64,000 nt of DNA from Flavobacterium aquiphilum. Lineage in GTDB: Bacteria > Bacteroidota > Bacteroidia > Flavobacteriales > Flavobacteriaceae. A program made the position numbers and the translations under genes. The stretch is from the NCBI RefSeq assembly GCF_027111335.1, contig NZ_CP114288.1:3162001-3226000 (forward strand). The letters run 5' to 3'. Within the stretch, counting starts at the first letter, position 1. Every line of letters starts with the position of its first letter. This document shows, one piece after another, positions 7,664 to 15,112 of this stretch. Below the pieces are notes generated by a model, which saw only the letters and a list, made by a program, of their open reading frames with translations, was not told where the DNA came from and did no database searches.

Positions 7664-8704
7664 TTATTTATCCCATGTGTCAATAATTCCAACCATTTGA
7701 ATTACCGTATTAATAGTGGCGGTTAATTCTAACTTTGATTTTAAATATTTCAAATAAAGTTCATGTGCGCTATTATAATTAGAAATTTGCTTATCCAATA
7801 ATGGTGCATTAGAATTAATTTCAAATAGCTTTTCCTCAAATTCTGTCAACATTAAACGTGGTCCAACTCCACCACCTCCTGGTTCTCCTCTGCAATCACC
7901 GTCTCTTACAGGGTCAACTTTCTTAATTAATTTTTCACTAAAACCAAAAGAAAATCCGTTTTCAATGCCTCCTTCAATTGTAAGTGTATACAAAACTATT
8001 TTATAACCTTCAGACATACAATTAGTCGCTTTACTTGTAGTAATCTTAATTTCTTGGGAATAGGTTCCAATTGGGAATTTCTGTTGCAATTCGGATATTG
8101 CATTTGAAATAAATTTAAGTCTTTTCGAAGGGGTCTCTAAAGTATGATTTTCATTTAAAGCTTCAGAAAAATACTGCCTACTATCTTCTAATAATGCTTT
8201 TGTGAAATTGTCACCTTTTTCTAACCAGTAACATAACTCTAATTCTGTTTGGAAAGCCAGCATGTAAACATGAATATGAGCAAATCCATAAATAGCAAGC
8301 AAGTTCTTTGTTTCATGAATTGAGGCGAATTGTTCCTCAATATTTCCTTTTCCGGTTTCTAGCCATCCAATCAAAAATAAATTGGTTGTATTTATTTTGG
8401 AAGACAAAGTATTCGCAATAAATTCAATTTGACGCTGGTCAATATAAACTTTGAGGTCTTGCAAAAGATTAATTATCAATTTTAAGTCCTGTTGCATATT
8501 CCTTATATCTGAATATATTTTTCGCAAATATTTAAGCTCTTCACTTGGTCCCGATCTCTTTCGCTTAAACATATTATAAAGCTTATATCCAGTTTCTGCT
8601 ATCGCAATAACTGTTGCAGGATCAGTATAAATGCTGTCAATTAATTTGTATTCCTCAACATCCAAGTTGTAGGATTGGATTTTCACTAAGTCTTCGTTTT
8701 TCAT
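7664..8704 (-). CDS. Hypothetical helical protein with glycine-rich insert
   Basis: A 346-residue protein with no signal peptide. The first 250 residues look mostly helical (KYLRKIYSDIRNMQQDLKL, ELCYWLEKGDNF). Near residues 22-38 a mildly hydrophobic stretch (ATVIAIAETGYKLYNMF) precedes a KRKR cluster. A short glycine-rich segment (GDCRGEPGGGGVGP, near 270) interrupts the chain before a final helical region. I do not recognise the family. It is a one-gene unit in the patchwork region; a role in defence or toxicity is possible but unsupported. Confidence 0.6.
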   Translation of the reverse strand: MKNEDLVKIQSYNLDVEEYKLIDSIYTDPATVIAIAETGYKLYNMFKRKRSGPSEELKYLRKIYSDIRNMQQDLKLIINLLQDLKVYIDQRQIEFIANTLSSKINTTNLFLIGWLETGKGNIEEQFASIHETKNLLAIYGFAHIHVYMLAFQTELELCYWLEKGDNFTKALLEDSRQYFSEALNENHTLETPSKRLKFISNAISELQQKFPIGTYSQEIKITTSKATNCMSEGYKIVLYTLTIEGGIENGFSFGFSEKLIKKVDPVRDGDCRGEPGGGGVGPRLMLTEFEEKLFEINSNAPLLDKQISNYNSAHELYLKYLKSKLELTATINTVIQMVGIIDTWDK

Positions 8705-9157
8705 GTCATTGATTTATTTTAGTTGTCTTTGTAAAATTACTGGTAACTAGATTATTGACAAAACAACCCTTCGTATACCACCTAAATTCGGGTGGATAAG
8801 CGAAGGTTTGTTTCGCTTTGTGCTTTTTCAAATATATTAATTTTTTCTTACAAATCATTAAATAAACTTTAATTTACTAGATACTTTTCGTACATAAGCA
8901 AAGATATACTCCCATAAACTTACAGCCAATCCGTTCCGTAAATTCATAATAGTATTGCCGTAAAATAAAAAAACACCATCTCGGCATCTTCTCATTTCTT
9001 AAATCCCGTGATACCGCCTATCCCTCAACCGTTCACAAGATATCATTCTGAGTTTAAGCCCTCACATGATATAATAATTATTTCTATTTCTTGCAATTTT
9101 TACTATATTTACGTTGAGTCTTTATTTCTCCAAAAGAATATTTAAAAACGACATTTT
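8705..9157. other. Spacer without recognised gene
   Basis: About 450 bases without a supported gene. The string GCATCTTCTCATTTCTT at 8984-9000 recurs at 22311-22327, in both places shortly after an A-rich run and an ACACC/CACC string, so it is a small dispersed repeat. Confidence 0.4.
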
Positions 9158-9421
9158 ATGCTATCGCGAGGAATTGAAACACTAAAATATTTCCTATTGG
9201 AACATGGCCTTTGCTTTTCAATTATTACATTGCTATTAACTCTATTGATTTATAATTACAATAAAACTTTGATATTGGAAAAAGAACTTGTTTTAGTATA
9301 CAATGAACTTCATGTAAAACAAGTGACTTTCGAGAAAAGACAAAAGGAGTATTATAAAAAAGTGGATCAACAGCAAGCAAAACTCGAACGTATGCTACAA
9401 GAAATCAAGTCGGGTAAATAG
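9158..9421 (+). CDS. Small membrane protein with coiled-coil tail
   Basis: An 87-residue protein with one membrane segment (about residues 18-34, LCFSIITLLLTLLIY) followed by a heptad-like charged tail (KRQKEYYKKVDQQQAKLERM) that should form a coiled coil. It is one of the few plus-strand genes in the first 17 kb. No family recognised. Confidence 0.5.
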   Translation: MLSRGIETLKYFLLEHGLCFSIITLLLTLLIYNYNKTLILEKELVLVYNELHVKQVTFEKRQKEYYKKVDQQQAKLERMLQEIKSGK

Positions 9422-9450
9422 GTCTTGAATCTGTCAGTAATCTAAATGTT

Positions 9451-9494
9451 TGTAGTGCACATGCAACGAAATCGTAGCTGTTGTAGGTAGTGCC
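9451..9494. repeat. Cassette-boundary repeat, copy ii
   Basis: Reads TGTAGTGCACATGCAACG, AAATCGTAGCTG, TTGTAGGTAGTGCC. The core GTTGTAGGTAG at 9480-9490 has G at base 11 as in the other left ends. It borders the alpha/beta hydrolase gene on its 3' side. A matching right end was not found beyond 10394. Confidence 0.5.
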
Positions 9495-9500
9495 TTATTT

Positions 9501-10394
9501 TTATACTTTAGACTTCTTACTATTAAAAGTCTTCTGCTTTATCCATTGAATTGAAATATCAAAAGGTTCTGTGTCATTTTCAGAAGAAGTATTGTGCCCT
9601 AATTTAGAAAACAAAGTATACTCGAAAGGTTTACCTTGAGCTTTAAATGTATTTAATTGCTCTATACACAACTTTACTGGAATCTGTATATCTTTCTCAC
9701 CAAAAAGCCACAGTCCCGGAATTGAAATAGTATTCAGAGATTTTTTTGGGTCTGTTGCAGTAAATTGATAACGGTCAGCATCATTTTTGATATGTTCACG
9801 AGTTTCTGCTTCAGTATGATTTTCCCAAAAATTATTGTTCCCATTAGTATAAAACTGAAATCGAAGTTGTTCCAGAGTTGTAATTGTAGGGCAACTAAAT
9901 AAAACCATAAATTCTATTTGCGGGTTTTTGTTTGCAGCAATTGGGATTATCCATCCTGCTTGACTGAAGCCAAGTAATCCGATCGGTATTCTTTTATTTT
10001 TTAAATGTGTGCGAAATGTATTTACTGCTGAACTTGCATCTTGAGATAATAAATTAAGATTAGTAGTGTCAATATTATTCGTGCCAACGGATGGGCCTAC
10101 ATATACACCACCAGATTCTCCAACTCCACGTTTATCATATGTTAATACAGCAATACCTTCTTTGGCAAGACGTTTAGCGAACTCCATTTCTCTTTTTACA
10201 GGATCAGACCCATGAACAATTACAACAGCTGCAAATGCTTTTTTAGGTGTTAAAATTGAGCCTGCAAGAGTGATGCCCTGACTTTCAAACTTTACATCTT
10301 GAATGGCGAAGTCGGCCGATTGAGAAAATGCCATTTCTGGTAAAATCATTAATAATAGCCACAGAAATAAGTTAGAAGAAAAGTTAATGTTCAT
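9501..10394 (-). CDS. Exported alpha/beta hydrolase
   Basis: A 297-residue alpha/beta-hydrolase with a signal peptide ending near MAFSQSA (about residue 25). The oxyanion region is VIVHGSDP (near 58), the nucleophile elbow GFSQAG (Ser near 141), the acid GEKDIQIP (near 232) and the catalytic histidine KLGHNT (near 264). It resembles dienelactone-hydrolase/acyl-esterase-like proteins that act on small or peptide-like esters in the periplasm. It is a one-gene unit on the minus strand. Substrate unknown. Confidence 0.85.
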   Translation of the reverse strand: MNINFSSNLFLWLLLMILPEMAFSQSADFAIQDVKFESQGITLAGSILTPKKAFAAVVIVHGSDPVKREMEFAKRLAKEGIAVLTYDKRGVGESGGVYVGPSVGTNNIDTTNLNLLSQDASSAVNTFRTHLKNKRIPIGLLGFSQAGWIIPIAANKNPQIEFMVLFSCPTITTLEQLRFQFYTNGNNNFWENHTEAETREHIKNDADRYQFTATDPKKSLNTISIPGLWLFGEKDIQIPVKLCIEQLNTFKAQGKPFEYTLFSKLGHNTSSENDTEPFDISIQWIKQKTFNSKKSKV

Positions 10395-10654
10395 TTTGGC
10401 TTAATATAAAAATTACGTTATATCCTTGGGATTGTGTTAGCATTGTCTTCAACATCAGTTTGACTAAAAACCTCCACCCCGTTTTTGATAATTCGTTATT
10501 ATCTAAATATAATCGGTAACTACTATTTTTTTTAAATTACCTCTGGTTTCGTCCAGCCAGGGTTTACGGCTGGTTTTTATTTTGTTTTGGTAACCGTGAA
10601 TTTCATTTCATTACTTCGTCTGTTCGTCCCGATATTTATCGGGACTCGGGTGTT

Positions 10655-10697
10655 CATGCTGCGCACGCAACGAAATCCTTGCTGTTATCGGCTGCCT
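10655..10697. repeat. Cassette-boundary repeat, copy iii
   Basis: Reads CATGCTGCGCACGCAACGAA, ATCCTTGCTG, TTATCGGCTGCCT. It contains the left end GTTATCGGCTGCCT (10684-10697) of the PLD-gene unit, which pairs with 11855-11869. Just upstream (10627-10644) is the small palindrome TCCCGATATTTATCGGGA, also seen in degenerate form near 402-422. Confidence 0.55.
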
Positions 10698-11869
10698 TTC
10701 TGTTCGTCCGAAGTGTCGTTAATTCTTTATTGCTCATCGTCTGTCGTTAATAGCTACAACTTTGTCAATAATGAATTTAGCAAAATCGGGAGATAGTTTC
10801 AATTTGTCTTTGCCGTAATTTAATGCACCTAAAGTTTGTCCGCCAACTGCTGTAATGGCTTCGTCAGGATTAGCTGCCAAAAATTCGTCTTTGAGAGAGT
10901 TTATCCAAAGATTATGACTTCCCCAAGTCGCACCAAAGTTTGGAGTTAAATTTTCTGCATCCACATACCAAGGCCATCTTTCCAACCAATCATCCTCCTC
11001 AATTTCTTCAGGTGTCGCCATTTGCGGAAAAGACGTTACTCTGTAAACCGATAAAATTTTTGTTGTGCCAACTCCGTAGGCAATAAGAATGTCATTCGGC
11101 TTTACTCCATTCGGTCTCAACTTAGAAAAGTTTAATTCTTGTTCTAAACTATTAAAAAGCCTATCCTCCGTTACAGGATTGTCTGTAACACCAATAGGTT
11201 TGAGCCAAAATACAATTGTGTCGTTAAGCTGAGAAGTCCAACTTGAAGAAGAAAGTAAGTCAGTAAGTTTTAAGTCAATATCCCGTGTTTCTGTCTGTGG
11301 TTGTTTTGCTAAAAAGTTTGTCGTTGCTTGTTGCATACGATATATTTCGTCAAAGCTCAAATTTGAAAACTCAATGCTATCAAGAATTGATGTTTCAAGT
11401 TTTTTGATTTCAACTTTATCTGAAATTTCTATACCCCACTCGTGGTTTCTGGAAAGTCCGCTGTCTGTAAAGTTTGCAGATGACACAATTGCGGAAACAT
11501 AATTGTCGTCCTTTTTGAAGATATAAATTTTGCCGTGCAACTTGTTGTTAAGTGAAATTTGGTTAATCACTTTTTTGTCTTTGATGTCGGGAAATTCAAT
11601 AAAAGAAATAAGTGAACTGATTTTCTTTATTTGGTCAAACGACTTTGGTGAAAGTGTCGTGATTAAGTGTAGTTTTTTTAGTTGCGAAAAGTCAACCTCG
11701 CCAAAGAAGTCCGCAAAGTCTGTCATTAGAAATGGACTTGTGAGGATTACTGTGTCACTGTCCCCGAACAGTTCTTTTAGTCGAGTTGAGTGGTTATCCG
11801 TGACGGATAAGTTGTTTATTATTTTAAAATCCATTTGTTGCAGTGTCGTTGTTTAAGGTAGCCGATAAC
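10684..11869 (-). mobile_element. Candidate gene cassette with paired inverted ends (PLD gene)
   Basis: The left end GTTATCGGCTGCCT and the reverse complement of 11855-11869 (GTTATCGGCTACCTT) agree except at base 11. It holds exactly one gene. This is the tightest one-gene example of the paired-end design in the window. Mobility is inferred only. Confidence 0.5.
10734..11834 (-). CDS. PLD-like domain protein (nuclease-like)
   Basis: A 366-residue cytoplasmic protein whose N-terminal half has the phospholipase-D/HKD nuclease signature: LHGKIYIFKK (near residue 100) followed by SSANFTDSGLSRNHEWGI (near 118). Only one HKD motif is visible, as in the PLD-type restriction enzymes and nucleases that dimerise to build one active site. 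The C-terminal region (about 190-366) has a small-domain look (ILIAYGVGTTKILSVYRV) and may bind nucleic acid. It is a single-gene unit with paired ends, and a restriction or defence role is plausible. Confidence 0.75.
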   Translation of the reverse strand: MDFKIINNLSVTDNHSTRLKELFGDSDTVILTSPFLMTDFADFFGEVDFSQLKKLHLITTLSPKSFDQIKKISSLISFIEFPDIKDKKVINQISLNNKLHGKIYIFKKDDNYVSAIVSSANFTDSGLSRNHEWGIEISDKVEIKKLETSILDSIEFSNLSFDEIYRMQQATTNFLAKQPQTETRDIDLKLTDLLSSSSWTSQLNDTIVFWLKPIGVTDNPVTEDRLFNSLEQELNFSKLRPNGVKPNDILIAYGVGTTKILSVYRVTSFPQMATPEEIEEDDWLERWPWYVDAENLTPNFGATWGSHNLWINSLKDEFLAANPDEAITAVGGQTLGALNYGKDKLKLSPDFAKFIIDKVVAINDRR

Positions 11870-12060
11870 TTGTTTATACGTATGATAATGTCATACAAAG
11901 CGATCCCGTTTTACTAGATATGTATGATGTGGGATATACTTTATTTGAAACCAAATATAAATATTAATTCTTACAAATAATCAAAATAACTTTCGCAATC
12001 GATTAGGAGGATGCATAATAAAATCAGGTCATGAGACTTCAAAGAGGTGGACGGTTACAA
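11870..12060. repeat. Dispersed spacer repeat, copy A
   Basis: Starts TTGTTTATACG directly after the right cassette end, then a perfect hairpin GTATGA-TAATG-TCATAC (11880-11896). ATATAAATATTAATTCTTAC and CGATTAGGAG blocks follow. The 3' part seen in copies B-D (ACCAGAGGGG) is missing here. Confidence 0.7.
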
Positions 12061-12133
12061 GCTGTGCTTCTGTTCTTTGTCATACATATTGCCAAACAAC
12101 GGTTACAGGATGTTGTTATTCTTTAGGTTTTGT

Positions 12134-12334
12134 TTATTTTATAGTGATTTCAGATTTTCCATTAAACAAATCACGGAAGCAAATCAAAATAATACCAATA
12201 ACGTTAATTGTTGTTGTAGTAATTAAAGTGTTTAAAACACTATCGGATAGACAAAATTTATCATTATTGTTTACTAAAATATACGCAACAATAAGTAACC
12301 AAATAGAAATTGTAGCAGAAGCCCAATAAGACAT
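12134..12334 (-). CDS. Small two-pass membrane protein (candidate toxin or partner)
   Basis: A 66-residue protein with two membrane segments (about residues 5-21 and 38-54) and a short charged tail (RDLFNGKSEITIK). It lies 8 bases downstream of a 51-residue ORF and in the same operon as a Panacea-domain protein. Panacea domains are known as antitoxin modules that pair with diverse small toxins, including membrane-acting ones, so this is the best toxin candidate by size and topology. That role is an inference. An overlapping plus-strand frame (12144-12329) is its shadow. Confidence 0.55.
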   Translation of the reverse strand: MSYWASATISIWLLIVAYILVNNNDKFCLSDSVLNTLITTTTINVIGIILICFRDLFNGKSEITIK

Positions 12335-12342
12335 TTTAGTTC

Positions 12343-12498
12343 TTAATCCTGTTTAGCAATGAATCTACTTACTTTTGCTGTTTCTAAACTGTAAGACAGT
12401 AACGCAGTTTGTATTTCACCTCTGTTAAAGTCTTCTTGTGTTGGAGGTGTTTCAGGTTGAAGAGGTATTCTTCCTAAATTTTCATCAAAACTACTCAT
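12343..12498 (-). CDS. 51-residue ORF in Panacea operon
   Basis: The start ATG overlaps the stop of the upstream Panacea gene by one base (TAATG), a sign of translational coupling. The product begins MSSFDENLGRIPLQPETPP and ends ETAKVSRFIAKQD; it is soluble, with a proline-rich N-terminus and an amphipathic C-terminal helix. I know no family. It could be a second regulatory or binding component of the three-gene set. The overlap on one side and the 8-base gap on the other argue that it is real despite its length. Confidence 0.5.
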   Translation of the reverse strand: MSSFDENLGRIPLQPETPPTQEDFNRGEIQTALLSYSLETAKVSRFIAKQD

Positions 12499-13037
12499 TA
12501 AGCAGAGGGTGTTAGCTTTGATTTATAATGCTCATAAATACTATCATCGTTTAGTATAGAATTGCAACCTGGACAGTACACCTCTTTCCAAGGTGTTCCT
12601 TCTTGGTGAGTTAAAGCACTTAGATAAACACCATCAAACTTTCCATAAATACTCCAAATTTTATCTAAAAATTTTTCGTCTTCTGATGTTATTTTTTCTC
12701 CTGAAGCTTGGTTAGGTAATTTATCCTTTATTTTCAAATCTCCAACTCTTTTCAAGTTCCCATATAGAGAGGGAAAAACTGGACCATAGTCCCAAGCTAC
12801 TGGCTGTTCGTTTAGTAGTTTTTTAGTCTTTTCTGTAACTGCTAAATACCAACCGTAAGCAATGTAAGTAAGTTTTAGTAATTTCATAGGTGTTAACTCT
12901 CCGTCTTTGGAGTGCTTTTCTATAAAATAATTTGCTATTGTAGTTGGACTATACGACATAACTCTTTGTTTTTCTTCTTCCCGCAAAAATACTAAAAATA
13001 AGACAATTAACAAAACTGCTATAATTACGTATTCCAT
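12498..13037 (-). CDS. Panacea-domain (SocA-like, DUF4065) protein with N-terminal membrane segment
   Basis: From residue 27 (MSYSPTTIANYFIEK) the protein matches the Panacea/SocA-like domain: LTPMKLLKLTYIAYGWYLA, then AWDYGPVFPSLY, and a C-terminal segment with HQEGTPW. Panacea proteins act as antitoxins for unrelated toxins, and SocA is a proteolysis adaptor. Unusually, the frame continues upstream into a hydrophobic segment (YVIIAVLLIVLFLVFL) with its own ATG, so the antitoxin could be membrane-anchored. If the internal Met at 12959 is the true start, the protein is a normal 153-residue soluble form. It heads a three-gene coupled operon inside one paired-end unit. Confidence 0.75.
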   Translation of the reverse strand: MEYVIIAVLLIVLFLVFLREEEKQRVMSYSPTTIANYFIEKHSKDGELTPMKLLKLTYIAYGWYLAVTEKTKKLLNEQPVAWDYGPVFPSLYGNLKRVGDLKIKDKLPNQASGEKITSEDEKFLDKIWSIYGKFDGVYLSALTHQEGTPWKEVYCPGCNSILNDDSIYEHYKSKLTPSA

Positions 13038-13089
13038 TTTCTGTTAGTTTCTTTTTCAACGTACAGCTTGGTTTACAATATCCTGTAAC

Positions 13090-13304
13090 TTGTTTATACG
13101 TATGATAATGTCATACAAAGCTATCCCCTTTTAGTTAGATATGTATGATTGGGAGCATACTTTATTTAAATCCAAATATAAATATTAATTCTTACAAATC
13201 ATCATAATAACCATCGTAATCGATTAGGAGAATGTATAATAAAAGTGAGGTCAAGAGGCTTAAAAGAGATGTAGGTACTCGTTGCAAACGATCACCAGAG
13301 GGGA
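13090..13304. repeat. Dispersed spacer repeat, copy B
   Basis: Starts TTGTTTATACG after the cassette end. It has GTATGA-TAATG-TCATAC (13100-13116), a second hairpin GTATG...CATAC near 13143-13160, the CGATTAGGAG core and CTCGTTGCAAACG before CACCAGAGGGG. It lacks the AAATTAGC-AGTAGACAAAAG segment of copies C and D, so the repeat is modular. Confidence 0.7.
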
Positions 13305-13449
13305 TCAAAAGCTGTATCTGGCGCATGAGCGGGGCTGACGATTGTTAATAAATCCGAGTGATTGGGCTATTATTGTGACTTATAGAAGCGGGCGCAAAGT
13401 CAGAGACGTTTGTGCAGCAGTTGTGGTAAAGACCAACACTTCGGAGAGT
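13305..13449. other. Short spacer without gene
   Basis: About 145 bases between repeat B and the next gene. No clear partner end for the following gene was found, and no other structure is evident. Confidence 0.35.
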
Positions 13450-14547
13450 TTATAATTTATCACATAATTTTCTCAATGTTTTTATTGATGTCTTTGTATG
13501 TAACAACGTCCTAAAACAATGAACACAAATGAAATTTTCTATTTCAAAATATAAATCTAAATCAGCTCGTTCTATGTGTGTTGTTTTTTTACATTTTCCA
13601 CAAGTGAAATGTAAATCTTGACAAATAATTTTGAATATCTTGTCTATTCTGGATTTACTTACGGAATTATTAATTTCAAGTAATTGTAAAAATCCAATAG
13701 TTCTACGTAATTTTTTAAGCGCTCTTATGTTTTGATTTTTTTCGTCTTCTAAAAAATTAAAAATAATTGCATCAATAACCGATACTGCATAAAATAGTAA
13801 GTTAGGAACAACTAAATAATAATTTTCAAAATATCTATTATAATCGTTTTTCTGTGAAAAAACAAAATTGAAGTTTTGCTCAGTTGTTTTGTAATTTTTA
13901 TCATTAGTTACTATATGCAACGCTTGATTTGTTGTGCCATTAATTCCAGCATCGAAGGCTTTATTATATCTTAAATCATATATAAGTTCGGAATCATAGA
14001 GAAAAGTCGTATCAATTTTATCAAACACTTTTTTAATGATTTCTTTCTTGTTAAGTTTTCTATTACTCGGATCATAAGTTTCTGGATCTCCAATATGAAA
14101 AAAGCGATTGATGAATTCGGCTCTATCGATGAGAAGTTGCTCAAGGATAAATAATTCATCAGCAAATGGTTTTCTCAACAAAGCATAAGCAACAGTCATT
14201 TTCCCTCTTTTTGCGGCATGCATTGATTCAAATATAAAATTTATTAAGTCTGATGTGACTGCACTTAATATTTGCTTCGAAACAACAAGTTCTATTTCAA
14301 TTGTTAGATTTTGAGATTTTAACCAATCCAAAGCATGAATTTTACTTTTCTTTGTCTCCTCCATAAACTTTATTGCATTTTCTCCGGTTATAGAGGTTTG
14401 AAAAAGATTTTTATAATTTTTCTCTTTATAAACTTCGGTTAGTTGGTCATAAATAACCGCACAAATATTATTGACTTTGATATACTTTTCAGGTATTGCA
14501 ACGTCATCCATATCTCCATCTTCGTCAATTGCTAATGTTAATCTCAT
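13450..14547 (-). CDS. Hypothetical protein with C-terminal zinc-ribbon-like cysteines
   Basis: A 365-residue cytoplasmic protein, largely helical. Near the C-terminus two CxxC pairs (CGKCKK near residue 315 and CVHC near 340) could bind zinc. The middle has a conserved-looking helical block (ALLRKPFADELFILEQL) reminiscent of helical domains in poorly characterised abortive-infection-type proteins, but I cannot assign a family. It is a one-gene unit between a spacer repeat and palindrome 3. Function unknown. Confidence 0.6.
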   Translation of the reverse strand: MRLTLAIDEDGDMDDVAIPEKYIKVNNICAVIYDQLTEVYKEKNYKNLFQTSITGENAIKFMEETKKSKIHALDWLKSQNLTIEIELVVSKQILSAVTSDLINFIFESMHAAKRGKMTVAYALLRKPFADELFILEQLLIDRAEFINRFFHIGDPETYDPSNRKLNKKEIIKKVFDKIDTTFLYDSELIYDLRYNKAFDAGINGTTNQALHIVTNDKNYKTTEQNFNFVFSQKNDYNRYFENYYLVVPNLLFYAVSVIDAIIFNFLEDEKNQNIRALKKLRRTIGFLQLLEINNSVSKSRIDKIFKIICQDLHFTCGKCKKTTHIERADLDLYFEIENFICVHCFRTLLHTKTSIKTLRKLCDKL

Positions 14548-14571
14548 AAGTGGTCAAATTGCCTACGTTTG

Positions 14572-14684
14572 GTCGCTTGGCGATGTGGCGGACTAAGGAA
14601 GCCTAATCTTTCGGTTAATGACTAATTTTTCAAGTACAAAACCATCTTCAAATTAAGCCAAATCCCGCCATATTGCCAAACGAC
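14572..14684. repeat. Intergenic long imperfect palindrome 3 (attC-like)
   Basis: A 20-base arm at 14572-14591 (starting GTCGCTTGGCGATG) pairs with 14665-14684 (starting CCGCCATATTGCC) at 17 of 20 positions, with a loop of about 73 bases. Its right arm runs into the cassette end at 14686. The best example in the window of a long stem next to a GTT-type boundary, as in attC sites. Confidence 0.65.
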
Positions 14685-14704
14685 GGTTGGCAGTAGTTCT
14701 TTTT

Positions 14705-15112
14705 TTATGATGTTTGAGCTAATAAATTTTTTACTGCTGTGCTAACCTCTGAGCTATTAAAAATACTTCTTAAAATATCATTCAATTCTTCAATTGTTTT
14801 CCCTTTATATTTTTTGTTTTCTAATGAACTATAGATTTGATATGGAGACGTTTTTAAGGTTTCATGAGCTAATCTCAATAAAGTAAAAGTATAACCTAAT
14901 TCAGGAACGTTTATGCGAAATGTATGTATAAAGCATTCCGCATTAAAATCGTCTGCATCTGAATTTAAAAATGGTTGGCCTGTTATAGTTCCAATATTCC
15001 CTTGAAGTTTACCATTTGAAATTTCGGTTAAAAAATTTGATTGAATTGATAATATTTCTTTTGGTGTTGGTTCTGTTTTTTTTAATTCTATTTTATTCCA
15101 AAGATTTTCCAT
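14705..15112 (-). CDS. Hypothetical partner of EEP-family protein
   Basis: A 135-residue soluble protein whose ATG overlaps the stop of the upstream EEP gene by one base (TAATG). Such coupling usually means stoichiometric partners. The sequence (TITGQPFLNSDADDFNAECF, then ELGYTFTLLRLAHETLKTS) shows no catalytic motif that I recognise. It could be an inhibitor, chaperone or specificity factor for the phosphodiesterase-like neighbour. Confidence 0.6.
   Translation of the reverse strand: MENLWNKIELKKTEPTPKEILSIQSNFLTEISNGKLQGNIGTITGQPFLNSDADDFNAECFIHTFRINVPELGYTFTLLRLAHETLKTSPYQIYSSLENKKYKGKTIEELNDILRSIFNSSEVSTAVKNLLAQTS

Larger units (their letters stand above)
12102..13089 (-). mobile_element. 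Candidate gene cassette with paired inverted ends (Panacea operon)
   Basis: The left end GTTACAGGATGTTG (12102-12115) and the reverse complement of 13076-13089 (GTTACAGGATATTG) differ only at base 11. The unit carries three overlapping or tightly spaced minus-strand genes headed by a Panacea-domain protein. Confidence 0.5.

Noticed and set aside
12144..12329. 61-codon plus-strand open frame opposite the small membrane protein
   Set aside because: The minus-strand frame fits the operon direction, spacing and two-pass membrane topology; the plus-strand one has no context.
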